Source: Peteryoungia ipomoeae (lineage in GTDB: Bacteria > Pseudomonadota > Alphaproteobacteria > Rhizobiales > Rhizobiaceae). Taken from it: a stretch of DNA of 64,000 nt. The translations under genes were made by a program, and so were the position numbers. Below the pieces are notes generated by a model. That model did no database searches and was not told the DNA's origin. It was given only the letters and a program-made list of their open reading frames with translations. Below, piece by piece: positions 45,911-53,689 of this stretch. The DNA lies in the NCBI RefSeq assembly GCF_004912165.1, contig NZ_STGV01000001.1:1178001-1242000 (forward strand). Direction: 5' to 3'. How positions within the stretch are numbered: position 1 is the first letter of the stretch; every line of letters begins with the position of its first letter.

Positions 45911-46747
45911 ATGCCCATTGCCACTCTCCCCGACCGCGCTTTGCTGCGGATCGCCGGTGCCGATGCAGAACATTTTCTGCAGAACCTCATCACGACCGAC
46001 CTCGCACAGGTACCGCAGGGCGAGGCCTGGCCGGGAGCGCTGCTGACGCCACAGGGCAAGATCCTGTTCGATTTCCTCGTATCGCGCGACGGTGATGGGT
46101 TTCTGCTGGAGACGACAGTCGAGCAACTGGACGGGCTCACGAAGCGACTGACAATGTACAAGCTGCGCGCTGCAGTCTCGCTTGAGGCTCTGCCGGTTGC
46201 GGGCGTCACCGTCTCCTGGGACGAGGCGACCGCCGAGGGCCTTGTCGACCACCGCTTCCAGGTTGCCGGTACGACCGTGCGCCGGTTTCCGGGCACACGC
46301 AGCGAGGCAGGTGACGTAGACGCTTACCACGCGCTGCGGACCGGAGCCGGCATTGCCGAATCGGGCACAGACTACGCCCTTCAGGATGCCTTTCCGCATG
46401 ATGTCCTGTTCGATCGCATGGGCGGCGTTTCCTTCCGCAAGGGGTGCTACGTTGGTCAGGAAGTGGTGTCGCGTATGCAGCACCGCTCGACGGCGCGTCG
46501 GCGCGTGGTGCTGGTGACGGCGGATCAACCGCTGCCAGCAAGCGGGACCGCAGTGACAATCGAGGGAAAGAGCATCGGAACGCTGGGCACCGTGTGTGGA
46601 AAGCAGGGACTGGCGATTGCCCGGATCGACAAGGCTGGCGAAGCCATGGCATCAGGTCTTCCGATCATGGCAGAGAACGTCATCGTCACCCTTGCCCTGC
46701 CCGAATGGAGTGGCATTACCTTTCCGACCAGTGCCGAGGAGAGCTGA
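45911..46747 (+). CDS. ygfZ: Folate-binding protein YgfZ
   Basis: A 278-residue protein of the GcvT-like fold that binds folate and helps make or repair certain iron-sulfur enzymes. The signature KGCYVGQE is at 177-184, and LQNLITTDL and TPQGKILFDFLVSR are in the N-terminal half. It leads a tight run: the HD gene starts two bases after its stop. The YgfZ-HD-phosphatase order is one I recall in rhizobia. Confidence 0.92.
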   Translation: MPIATLPDRALLRIAGADAEHFLQNLITTDLAQVPQGEAWPGALLTPQGKILFDFLVSRDGDGFLLETTVEQLDGLTKRLTMYKLRAAVSLEALPVAGVTVSWDEATAEGLVDHRFQVAGTTVRRFPGTRSEAGDVDAYHALRTGAGIAESGTDYALQDAFPHDVLFDRMGGVSFRKGCYVGQEVVSRMQHRSTARRRVVLVTADQPLPASGTAVTIEGKSIGTLGTVCGKQGLAIARIDKAGEAMASGLPIMAENVIVTLALPEWSGITFPTSAEES

Positions 46748-46749
46748 CC

Positions 46750-47379
46750 ATGCCTCCCTCAGCCCCACCGTCAGCCCGTGCCTGGCAGCGTATGCTGTCC
46801 GGTCGCAGGCTCGACCTTCTCGATCCCTCGCCTCTCGACGTGGAAATCAACGACATTGCTCATGGGCTTGCTCGTGTCGCGCGGTGGAACGGTCAGACCT
46901 CGGGCGATCATGCCCTCTCGGTTGCCCAGCACAGCCTTCTTGTTGAAGACATCTTCCGCCGCTCGAACCCCAAGGCAAGCCTCGATGACCTCCTGATGGC
47001 CCTCCTGCATGATGCGCCTGAATATGTGATTGGTGATATGATCTCGCCGTTCAAGGCAATTGTCGGCGGCGGTTACAAGGTGGTGGAAAAGCGATTGGAA
47101 GCTGCCGTGCATCTGCGCTTCGGCCTGCCGGCCCATCCGAACGCCGCGCTGAAAAGCGCGATCAAGAAAGCCGACATGATCTCCGCCTATTTCGAGGCCA
47201 CGGTGCTTGCCGGCTTTTCCGAGCTCGAGGCCCGCAAATTCTTTGGCCAGCCCAAGGGATTTACGCGCGACACGCTGATGATCGAGCCGCTGCCTGCTGC
47301 CCAAGCCCAGCAGGCTTTCCTCGATCGGTTCGAGACCATTGAACAGCAGCGATCGCATGGCGAAAGGGCCAAGGCATGA
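46750..47379 (+). CDS. HD domain protein, YfbR-like
   Basis: A 209-residue metal-dependent phosphohydrolase. Metal ligands are visible as His38, His61 (AQHSLLVEDIF) and the His-Asp pair at 87-88 (ALLHDAPEYVIGDM). The text resembles YfbR-type 5'-nucleotidases that act on deoxynucleotides. The frame is open far upstream inside ygfZ, but the ATG two bases past the ygfZ stop gives the right N-terminus. It overlaps the phosphatase gene by four bases. Confidence 0.9.
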   Translation: MPPSAPPSARAWQRMLSGRRLDLLDPSPLDVEINDIAHGLARVARWNGQTSGDHALSVAQHSLLVEDIFRRSNPKASLDDLLMALLHDAPEYVIGDMISPFKAIVGGGYKVVEKRLEAAVHLRFGLPAHPNAALKSAIKKADMISAYFEATVLAGFSELEARKFFGQPKGFTRDTLMIEPLPAAQAQQAFLDRFETIEQQRSHGERAKA

Positions 47380-47906
47380 GCGCCATCGTCGTTGCACCGC
47401 TTGCCCGCATCGCCGAGATGGCGGTGCGCCACAAGGCTCGCGAGATGATCAGCCTGCTGGCCGCCAACCAGGATTTTCACCGACCTGCCGTCATCGACGC
47501 GGGCCGTCACCTGAAACTGGGCATGAACGACATCACCTTCGCTGGCACCGGCGATCTGATTGCGCCGCAGGAGGCGCATGTCTCGGAGATCATCGCCTTT
47601 GCACAGGCCTGGGACCGGTCGCAGCCGCTGCTTGTGCACTGCTGGATGGGGGTTTCGCGCTCGCCGGCGGCTGCCATGATCGCAAGCCTCGCCATCGCGT
47701 CTGACGACGAGGACGAGGCGCTGGCGCAACGGTTGCGGGAATCCTCCCCCTACGCGACGCCCAACAGCCGGTTGATCGAGATCGGTGACCGCCTGCTTGG
47801 ACGGGAAGGTCGCCTGATTGCGGCGGTCAAAGGCATCGGGCGCGGCGCCGATACCGATGGCAATCAGCCGTTCGTTCTACCGCTTCCCGGCACAAACGGG
47901 GTCTAG
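47376..47906 (+). CDS. Tyrosine phosphatase family protein
   Basis: A 176-residue dual-specificity-type phosphatase. The active site C-x5-R is Cys89 to Arg95 (VHCWMGVSRSPAAA), with a general acid region around NDITFAGTGD. Rhizobial members act on unknown substrates; a role on phosphoproteins or inositol-like phosphates is inference. It overlaps the HD gene by four bases and ends two before the nadQ-like gene. Confidence 0.87.
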   Translation: MSAIVVAPLARIAEMAVRHKAREMISLLAANQDFHRPAVIDAGRHLKLGMNDITFAGTGDLIAPQEAHVSEIIAFAQAWDRSQPLLVHCWMGVSRSPAAAMIASLAIASDDEDEALAQRLRESSPYATPNSRLIEIGDRLLGREGRLIAAVKGIGRGADTDGNQPFVLPLPGTNGV

Positions 47907-47908
47907 CC

Positions 47909-48901
47909 ATGCAGGACGGCGGGCAAATCGAGATCGGCCTCAATGCGGCGATTGTCGCAATGATCGATCGCGCGCCCAAACTGCTGGTGGTCGAGGAAGA
48001 ACGGTCCAGCCCGCATGCCCTGCCCTTTGGTCCCTTTGATCCCAACCGACATCGCACGATGGAAATGTCGCTGCGCGCCACGGTGGAGGCGCAGACGGCG
48101 CTGGAGCTTGGCTATATCGAACAGCTTTACACCTTCGGTGACCGCGGCCGTTACGAAAAGGCGGTGACCGAAGGCAGGCACGTGGTCTCCGTGGGCTATC
48201 TGGCACTGACCCGAACCGATGCCGAGGATACGGCCCGCTTCAAGGCGGCCGGCGCTGTCTGGCGCGACTGGTACGGCTTTTTGCCCTGGGAGGACTGGCG
48301 AAGCGGGCGCCCTCCGATGATCGACAGTGAGATTCTCCCAGCCTTGAACGACTGGGCGCAGGAGGCGGCCGAGCCGGGCTCTGCCAGCTCCGCATCGTCC
48401 CGCCTCGCCCGCCTGAAACTCGCCTTCGGACAGGATGAGTTCCCCTTCGACGACGAGCGCGTTCTGGAGCGCTATGAACTTCTCTACGAGGCCGGACTGA
48501 TCGAGGAAGCGGTGCGCGACGGCCGTGTTGCGCAGGTCCGGTGCAATGTGGCGCTCGGGCGCCCGATGCCGCACGACCATCGGCGGATTGCAGCAACGGC
48601 GCTGGCGCGGCTTCGCGGCAAGATCAAGTATCGACCGGTGATTTTCGAGCTGATGCCGCCAGCATTCACGCTGACGGAATTGCAGGCGACTGTCGAGGCA
48701 ATTGCCGGGCGGCACCTGCACAAGCAAAATTTTCGGCGTCTTGTGGAAGGAGCCGAACTGGTGGAACCGACCGGCGACACGCAGGCTGCCACAGGCGGCA
48801 GGCCTGCTGCCCTTTTTCGTTTCCGTCGCCAGATTCTCGAGGAGCGCCCAGCGCCCGGTTTGCGCCTCGGCGGACGGGTAACCGCCCCGTCGCCCGGTTG
48901 A
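47909..48901 (+). CDS. nadQ: NadQ-like regulator (degenerate Nudix plus winged helix)
   Basis: A 330-residue protein with an N-terminal Nudix-like fold (residues about 1-160) and a C-terminal winged-helix domain (FELMPPAFTLTELQATVEAIAG, HKQNFRRLVEGAELVEPTG). The Nudix box is ruined: where REXXEEXG is needed it reads SLRATVEAQTALELG, so it should not hydrolyse. Nudix-winged-helix proteins that lost catalysis serve as NAD regulators (NrtR; and NadQ, COG4111, in Rhizobiales by comparative genomics). It lies one gene away from nadC-nadB-nadA, supporting that call. It is the last of the ygfZ run. Confidence 0.72.
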   Translation: MQDGGQIEIGLNAAIVAMIDRAPKLLVVEEERSSPHALPFGPFDPNRHRTMEMSLRATVEAQTALELGYIEQLYTFGDRGRYEKAVTEGRHVVSVGYLALTRTDAEDTARFKAAGAVWRDWYGFLPWEDWRSGRPPMIDSEILPALNDWAQEAAEPGSASSASSRLARLKLAFGQDEFPFDDERVLERYELLYEAGLIEEAVRDGRVAQVRCNVALGRPMPHDHRRIAATALARLRGKIKYRPVIFELMPPAFTLTELQATVEAIAGRHLHKQNFRRLVEGAELVEPTGDTQAATGGRPAALFRFRRQILEERPAPGLRLGGRVTAPSPG

Positions 48902-48984
48902 CCTCCCGGCCTGCTGTTCCATCTAGGCTCTTGATCGCTATGCCTCATCCCCGTTTCTGAGGCGCAGAAAAAGGAGCATCCCAT

Positions 48985-49863
48985 ATGGAACTCAATGCCA
49001 ACGAGGCGCTGGTGGCGACACAAAGCGCTCTCGCTCAGGCGAGCCGCCTTGCGGTGGAATACTCGTTCTCAATTGTCGGCGCCTTGCTGCTGCTGTTCAT
49101 CGGCTGGTGGCTTTCCTCACTCTTGAGCCGATGGACGCATGCCGGACTTTTGCAGGTCCGCGGCATCGATGAAACGCTTGCCCGCTTCTTTGCCAATGTC
49201 GTGCGCTACGGCGCACTCATTCTGGTCTTCGTGACGGTCCTTGGCCAATTCGGGGTTCAGACGGCTTCAATCATCGCCGCCCTGGGCGCCGCGGGCCTGG
49301 CCATCGGCCTGGCGCTGCAAGGCACGTTGCAGAACATCGCAGCCGGCATCATGCTTCTTGTGCTGCGGCCCTTCAGGGTTGGCGAATATATCGATACCGG
49401 CTCGATATCGGGGACGATTGTCGAGATCGGACTTTTTGCCACGGAGCTAAAAACGCCGGATGGACTTTATCGGCTGGCGCCCAATTCCACGCTGTGGAAC
49501 GTGCCGATCACCAATTTCAGCCGCCTGCCGACGCGGCGTTTCGAACTCAAGGTCGGAATCGGCTACGAGGACGATATCGATCTTGCCGAAAAGATCATGC
49601 GCGAGCACGCTGAAGCCGATCCGCGCGTCCTCAAAGAACCTGCTCTCTCGACCCATGTGGATCAGTTGGGCGACAGCGCTGTCATCATTACGATGTGGTA
49701 CTGGACAAAGGCTACCGACTTCTGGCCGACCTCGCGCGAGATGATCAAGAAGGTCAAACTCTCCTTCGACGAGAACGGCATTTCAATTCCCTTCCCACAG
49801 GTGACGTACCACGGCGCAGCGCCGACCGGAGAGCCGGCTCCGGAGGCGCCGCGCAAGGCCTGA
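48985..49863 (+). CDS. MscS family mechanosensitive channel
   Basis: A 292-residue inner-membrane channel of MscS length. Three TM helices (about residues 28-50, 65-90, 95-125) and the pore-lining glycine/alanine pattern AALGAAGLAIGLALQGTLQNIAAGIMLLVLRPF (in sections) are clear, followed by the cytoplasmic vestibule with FRVGEYI and TNFSRLPTRRFEL. It releases solutes on osmotic downshock. AGGAG lies eight bases before the ATG. It converges on nadC. Confidence 0.93.
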   Translation: MELNANEALVATQSALAQASRLAVEYSFSIVGALLLLFIGWWLSSLLSRWTHAGLLQVRGIDETLARFFANVVRYGALILVFVTVLGQFGVQTASIIAALGAAGLAIGLALQGTLQNIAAGIMLLVLRPFRVGEYIDTGSISGTIVEIGLFATELKTPDGLYRLAPNSTLWNVPITNFSRLPTRRFELKVGIGYEDDIDLAEKIMREHAEADPRVLKEPALSTHVDQLGDSAVIITMWYWTKATDFWPTSREMIKKVKLSFDENGISIPFPQVTYHGAAPTGEPAPEAPRKA

Positions 49864-49867
49864 GGCG

Positions 49868-50773
49868 TTACCCAATCTCGATATCCAGTCCGATATCGAG
49901 GGTCGGGGCAGCCATGGTGATCTTCGAGGTCGAGATAAAATCGACGGCGGTCTCGGCGATCGCTCTGATTGTGTCGAGCCGGACATTGCCGGAGGCTTCC
50001 AGCAGCACGCGAGCGCGGGCCTTCGCGTAGTCTGCACCAGAGAGCTGATGGAAGCGCCGGTTGAACTCGACCGCTTCGGTGAGCGTAGCCGGGTCCATGT
50101 TGTCGAGGAGGATCACATCGGGTGCGGCGGTGAGCGCTTCGCGCATCTGGTCGAGGCTATCCACCTCGACTTCGACCTTCACCAGATGGCCGGCATATGC
50201 GCGCGCCGCATCAATGGCCTTGCTCACACCGCCTGCAACCGCGATGTGGTTGTCCTTGATCAGAACCGCATCGTCGAGACCATAGCGGTGGTTCGAGCCG
50301 CCACCGAGGCGCACGGCATATTTCTCAACGGCCCTCAGGCCCGGCAGCGTCTTGCGCGTGCAGGTGACACGCGCAGGCGTATCGGCAATCTCGTCGGCAA
50401 ACCGCGCGGTATAACTTGCAACACCGGAGAGATGCATGAGGAAGTTCAAGGCGACACGCTCTGCCGACAAGACGGACCGCGCGGGGCCGCTGATGCGCGC
50501 AAGCGCCTGGCCCGGCGCAACGCGGTCACCGTCTTCCGCCAGAAGCTCGACTTTTACCCTGGGATCGATCGCGCGAAAGGCGGCGACCGCCAAGGGCAAG
50601 CCGGCGACAACGCCGTGCTCGCGGCTGTTCATGGCAGCTGTCGCCGTCATCTCAGGCCCGATCGTTGCATAGGTGGTGATGTCGCCGGCTCTTCCGAGAT
50701 CCTCGGCGAGTGCCATGCGGACGAGATCCTCCACCAGGATCGGCGAGAGCTGCGGCAAGTGTGTGCTTGACAT
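49868..50773 (-). CDS. nadC: Nicotinate-nucleotide pyrophosphorylase (quinolinate phosphoribosyltransferase)
   Basis: A 301-residue enzyme that joins quinolinate and PRPP to give nicotinate mononucleotide. It shows AEDLGRAGDITT early, TRKTLPGLRAVEKYAVRLGGGSNHR and LIKDNH in the core. Two starts are possible: ATG 50788, which overlaps the nadB stop as ATGA, and ATG 50773, which has AAAGAGG five bases upstream; I chose the latter. It is the last gene of nadABC. Confidence 0.95.
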   Translation of the reverse strand: MSSTHLPQLSPILVEDLVRMALAEDLGRAGDITTYATIGPEMTATAAMNSREHGVVAGLPLAVAAFRAIDPRVKVELLAEDGDRVAPGQALARISGPARSVLSAERVALNFLMHLSGVASYTARFADEIADTPARVTCTRKTLPGLRAVEKYAVRLGGGSNHRYGLDDAVLIKDNHIAVAGGVSKAIDAARAYAGHLVKVEVEVDSLDQMREALTAAPDVILLDNMDPATLTEAVEFNRRFHQLSGADYAKARARVLLEASGNVRLDTIRAIAETAVDFISTSKITMAAPTLDIGLDIEIG

Positions 50774-50784
50774 GGGAGCCTCTT

Positions 50785-52377
50785 TCATCCGGCAATCTCG
50801 GCGACGACCGCCTCGGCGGCTTTGAGGGTGAGGTAGGTGCGATGCTGTTGGGCGGCGTCCTGCTCGGGATAGTCTGAGCGCATCTGGGCGCCACGGCTTT
50901 CTGTGCGCAGGTACGCCCCGACCGCAATCAGCTTTGCCGCCGCGCAGATATTGCCAAATCGCACCCGAGGCCGTCCACGCTCCAGGGCGGCGAGTTCGCT
51001 GATCAGGGTTTTCAAACCGTCGGCATCGCGCAGGACGCCGGCATGAAGGCTCATCAACTGGCGCAGACGCCTGAGATCGGCGCTGTCCTCGAGGGTGACG
51101 AGATCATCGTTTTCGCCGGCAGACTGCGGCCACTCAAAAAGCCGCGATTCGGGCAGGATGCCCTTGATGCTGTCGGCAATCCGGCTGGCAAAGACGACGG
51201 CCTCCAGAAGCGAATTCGAGGCAAGGCGGTTTGCGCCATGCACGCCACTGGACGTGACCTCTCCGGCGGCCCAGAGGCCGTCGAGCGACGTTCTGCCATC
51301 GACATCCACGGCGACACCGCCCATGTGATAATGCACCGCCGGGATAACGGGAACGGGTTGGGTGACGGGATCTATGCCAGCCGCCATGCAGGACGCGTAG
51401 ACCGTCGGAAACTGGCTGGGGAAGTGCGATCCGACAGCCTTTGTGGCATCGAGAAAGGCTCCGCGTCCGGCAGCCACCTCTGCAAAGACGCCACGCGCCA
51501 CGATATCGCGCGGCGCAAGCTCTGCATCCGGATGCAGATCCGTCATGAAGCGATGCCCGGCCTTGTTGATGAGAATAGCGCCATCGCCGCGCAGGGCCTC
51601 GGTTGCCAGCGGTGCCGGATCGAGACCAACATCGATGGCGGTTGGATGAAACTGCACGAATTCCGCATCTGCAATCACGGCACCGGCCTTGGCCGCCATG
51701 CCGAGACCTGTCCCCCGGGCTTCCGCCGGATTGGTCGTCACCTGATAGAGATGCCCGATGCCACCGGAGCAAAGCACCACGGCTCTGGCGGGAAAGGCAA
51801 CGCGGGTTGTCGACTGTCCGGCATCCGGGCGGGCGATGACGCCTGAGACGAAACGCCCTTCCGCGATCAGTTCCTCGACGACATAGCCTTCCATCACCCT
51901 TATCGACGGCGTCTTGCGAACCGCGGCCACCAGCGCCTCCATGATCGCGCCGCCCGCCTTGTCGCCGGCTACCCGCACAATGCGGCGTTCGGAATGGGCA
52001 GCCTCTCGCGACAGGATCAGCTTTCCTTCGAGGTCCCGGTCGAAGGGCACCCCATAGGCCAGCAGATCATGGATCCGATCCGGCCCTTCCGAGATCATCA
52101 GGCGGGCGACCTTTTCCTCGACCAGTCCGGCACCGGCCACCACGGTGTCGGCGAGATGCTTGTCGAAGCTGTCACCCGGGCTCATCGCCGCGGCGATACC
52201 GCCTTGCGCCCAGGCGGAGGATGCCCCCTGCCCGATGGGTGCTGCCGCCAGGATGGTCACCGGCCTTGGCGCGAGCTTCAGGGCACAAAACAGCCCCGCC
52301 AGCCCGCCGCCAACGATGACGATGTCATCGATGCCCTGCCAGGATTGCGGCCGCATCGCCTCCAGCTTCATTGCCAT
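50785..52377 (-). CDS. nadB: L-aspartate oxidase
   Basis: A 530-residue flavoprotein that oxidises aspartate to iminoaspartate, the first step of de novo NAD synthesis. The FAD-binding [12 protein letters not shown] is at about 22-33; [26 protein letters not shown] and [16 protein letters not shown] are family motifs. It lies 34 bp after nadA and overlaps the longer nadC start. Confidence 0.96.
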   Translation of the reverse strand: MAMKLEAMRPQSWQGIDDIVIVGGGLAGLFCALKLAPRPVTILAAAPIGQGASSAWAQGGIAAAMSPGDSFDKHLADTVVAGAGLVEEKVARLMISEGPDRIHDLLAYGVPFDRDLEGKLILSREAAHSERRIVRVAGDKAGGAIMEALVAAVRKTPSIRVMEGYVVEELIAEGRFVSGVIARPDAGQSTTRVAFPARAVVLCSGGIGHLYQVTTNPAEARGTGLGMAAKAGAVIADAEFVQFHPTAIDVGLDPAPLATEALRGDGAILINKAGHRFMTDLHPDAELAPRDIVARGVFAEVAAGRGAFLDATKAVGSHFPSQFPTVYASCMAAGIDPVTQPVPVIPAVHYHMGGVAVDVDGRTSLDGLWAAGEVTSSGVHGANRLASNSLLEAVVFASRIADSIKGILPESRLFEWPQSAGENDDLVTLEDSADLRRLRQLMSLHAGVLRDADGLKTLISELAALERGRPRVRFGNICAAAKLIAVGAYLRTESRGAQMRSDYPEQDAAQQHRTYLTLKAAEAVVAEIAG

Positions 52378-52411
52378 CCCCGTCTCCCCCCTTCGTCCGC
52401 CGTCCTGTGGT

Positions 52412-53482
52412 TCAGCTTTTCAGATTGATCATACGTTCGACGGCAAGCCGCGCACGGTCTGCGATTTCGGTATCAACGGTCACCTCCTCGGTCATCGTCA
52501 GAAGACTGTCGAGGATCTTCGGCAACGTGATCCGCTTCATATGCGGACAGAGATTGCAGGGTTTGACGAAATCGACGTCGCGCAGTTCAGCCTGGATATT
52601 CGACGCCATCGAGCATTCGGTGACGAGCAGTACCCGCTGCGGGCGGCGGTTTCTGACGTAGTCGATCATGCCCTTGGTCGAGCCGGCAAAGTCGGAGACT
52701 TCCAGCACGCTTGGATGGCATTCCGGGTGGGCAACAATCTCGATCCGCGGATCTGCCTTCTTGTATTCGAGCAGTTCCTCTGCGGTGAAGCGCTCATGCA
52801 CCTCGCAATGGCCCTTCCAGGTGAGGATCTTCTTGTGTGTCTGATTGGCGACGTTCATCGCCAGATACTCGTCAGGTATGCAAAGGACAGTGTCGCTGTC
52901 GAAGCTGTTGACCACGTCGACGGCATTGGCCGAGGTGCAGCAGATGTCCGTTTCGGCCTTCACCTCGGCGGAGGTGTTAACGTAGGTGACGACCGGCACG
53001 CCCGGATAACGCTGGCGAAGGAGCCGTACATCGGCACCGGTGATTGATTCCGACAGGGAGCATCCGGCAAGACCATCCGGAATGAGAACGGTTTTCTGCG
53101 GATTGAGCAGCTTGGAGGTCTCGGCCATGAAATGCACGCCGCACTGGACGATGATATCGGCATCGACGCTGACCGCATCGCGGGCCAACTGCAACGAATC
53201 GCCCTTGATGTCGGCAACGCAGTGAAAGATCTCCGGCGTCTGGTAATTATGCGCCAGGATGACCGCGCCGCGTTCCTTCTTGATGCGATTGATCGCGTGG
53301 ATGTAGGGCGCAAAGACGGGCCACTCGATGGCCGGAATGAAATCCCGAACCTTGTCGTAGAGGTGCTCGGTCTCCTTGGCGACAGCGGGGGTATAGCGCA
53401 GATCCGGCCGCTCCCAGACGCCATGCCTTATGGCCGCGCTGTTGCGCTCAGAGTGTGCGCGGGTTGCGTTTTGCGCCTCCAT
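52412..53482 (-). CDS. nadA: Quinolinate synthase
   Basis: A 356-residue [4Fe-4S] enzyme that condenses iminoaspartate with dihydroxyacetone phosphate to quinolinate. The three cluster ligands are probably Cys114 ([10 protein letters not shown]), Cys226 (KGHCEVHE) and Cys312 (CNLCPHMK). [12 protein letters not shown] is typical. GGAGGG precedes the ATG. It is first of nadABC and has a perfect palindrome 16 bp upstream. Confidence 0.96.
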   Translation of the reverse strand: MEAQNATRAHSERNSAAIRHGVWERPDLRYTPAVAKETEHLYDKVRDFIPAIEWPVFAPYIHAINRIKKERGAVILAHNYQTPEIFHCVADIKGDSLQLARDAVSVDADIIVQCGVHFMAETSKLLNPQKTVLIPDGLAGCSLSESITGADVRLLRQRYPGVPVVTYVNTSAEVKAETDICCTSANAVDVVNSFDSDTVLCIPDEYLAMNVANQTHKKILTWKGHCEVHERFTAEELLEYKKADPRIEIVAHPECHPSVLEVSDFAGSTKGMIDYVRNRRPQRVLLVTECSMASNIQAELRDVDFVKPCNLCPHMKRITLPKILDSLLTMTEEVTVDTEIADRARLAVERMINLKS

Positions 53483-53497
53483 GGCTTGCCCTCCAAT

Positions 53498-53518
53498 TTA
53501 TGCTCATTTTGAGCATAA
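53498..53518 (-). promoter_or_regulatory. Perfect palindrome before nadA (probable NadQ operator)
   Basis: Arms TTATGCTCA and TGAGCATAA are perfect complements around TTT, a 21-bp site. It ends 16 bp before the nadA start, next to the ribosome site, where a repressor would block nadABC. Within it TATGCT could serve as a -10 element. A nearby GC hairpin (53534-53549, ACCGGC/GCCGGT, followed by TTTTCTTT on the minus strand) adds possible termination just upstream. Confidence 0.7.
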
Positions 53519-53689
53519 CAAGATCCAAAGAAAACCGGCGTCTGCCGGTGGACATGATTTAGAAAGTTTTGTGACGGTTTGCAAGATCAATCTAAAGCGC
53601 GAATTGCCGTGCTGTTTCGTGACGTTGCGCGCTTTCATCCCTCTTCAAAGCGTATAAGACTAAAAGAAAATAGGCAAAAGTGGGTCGCG

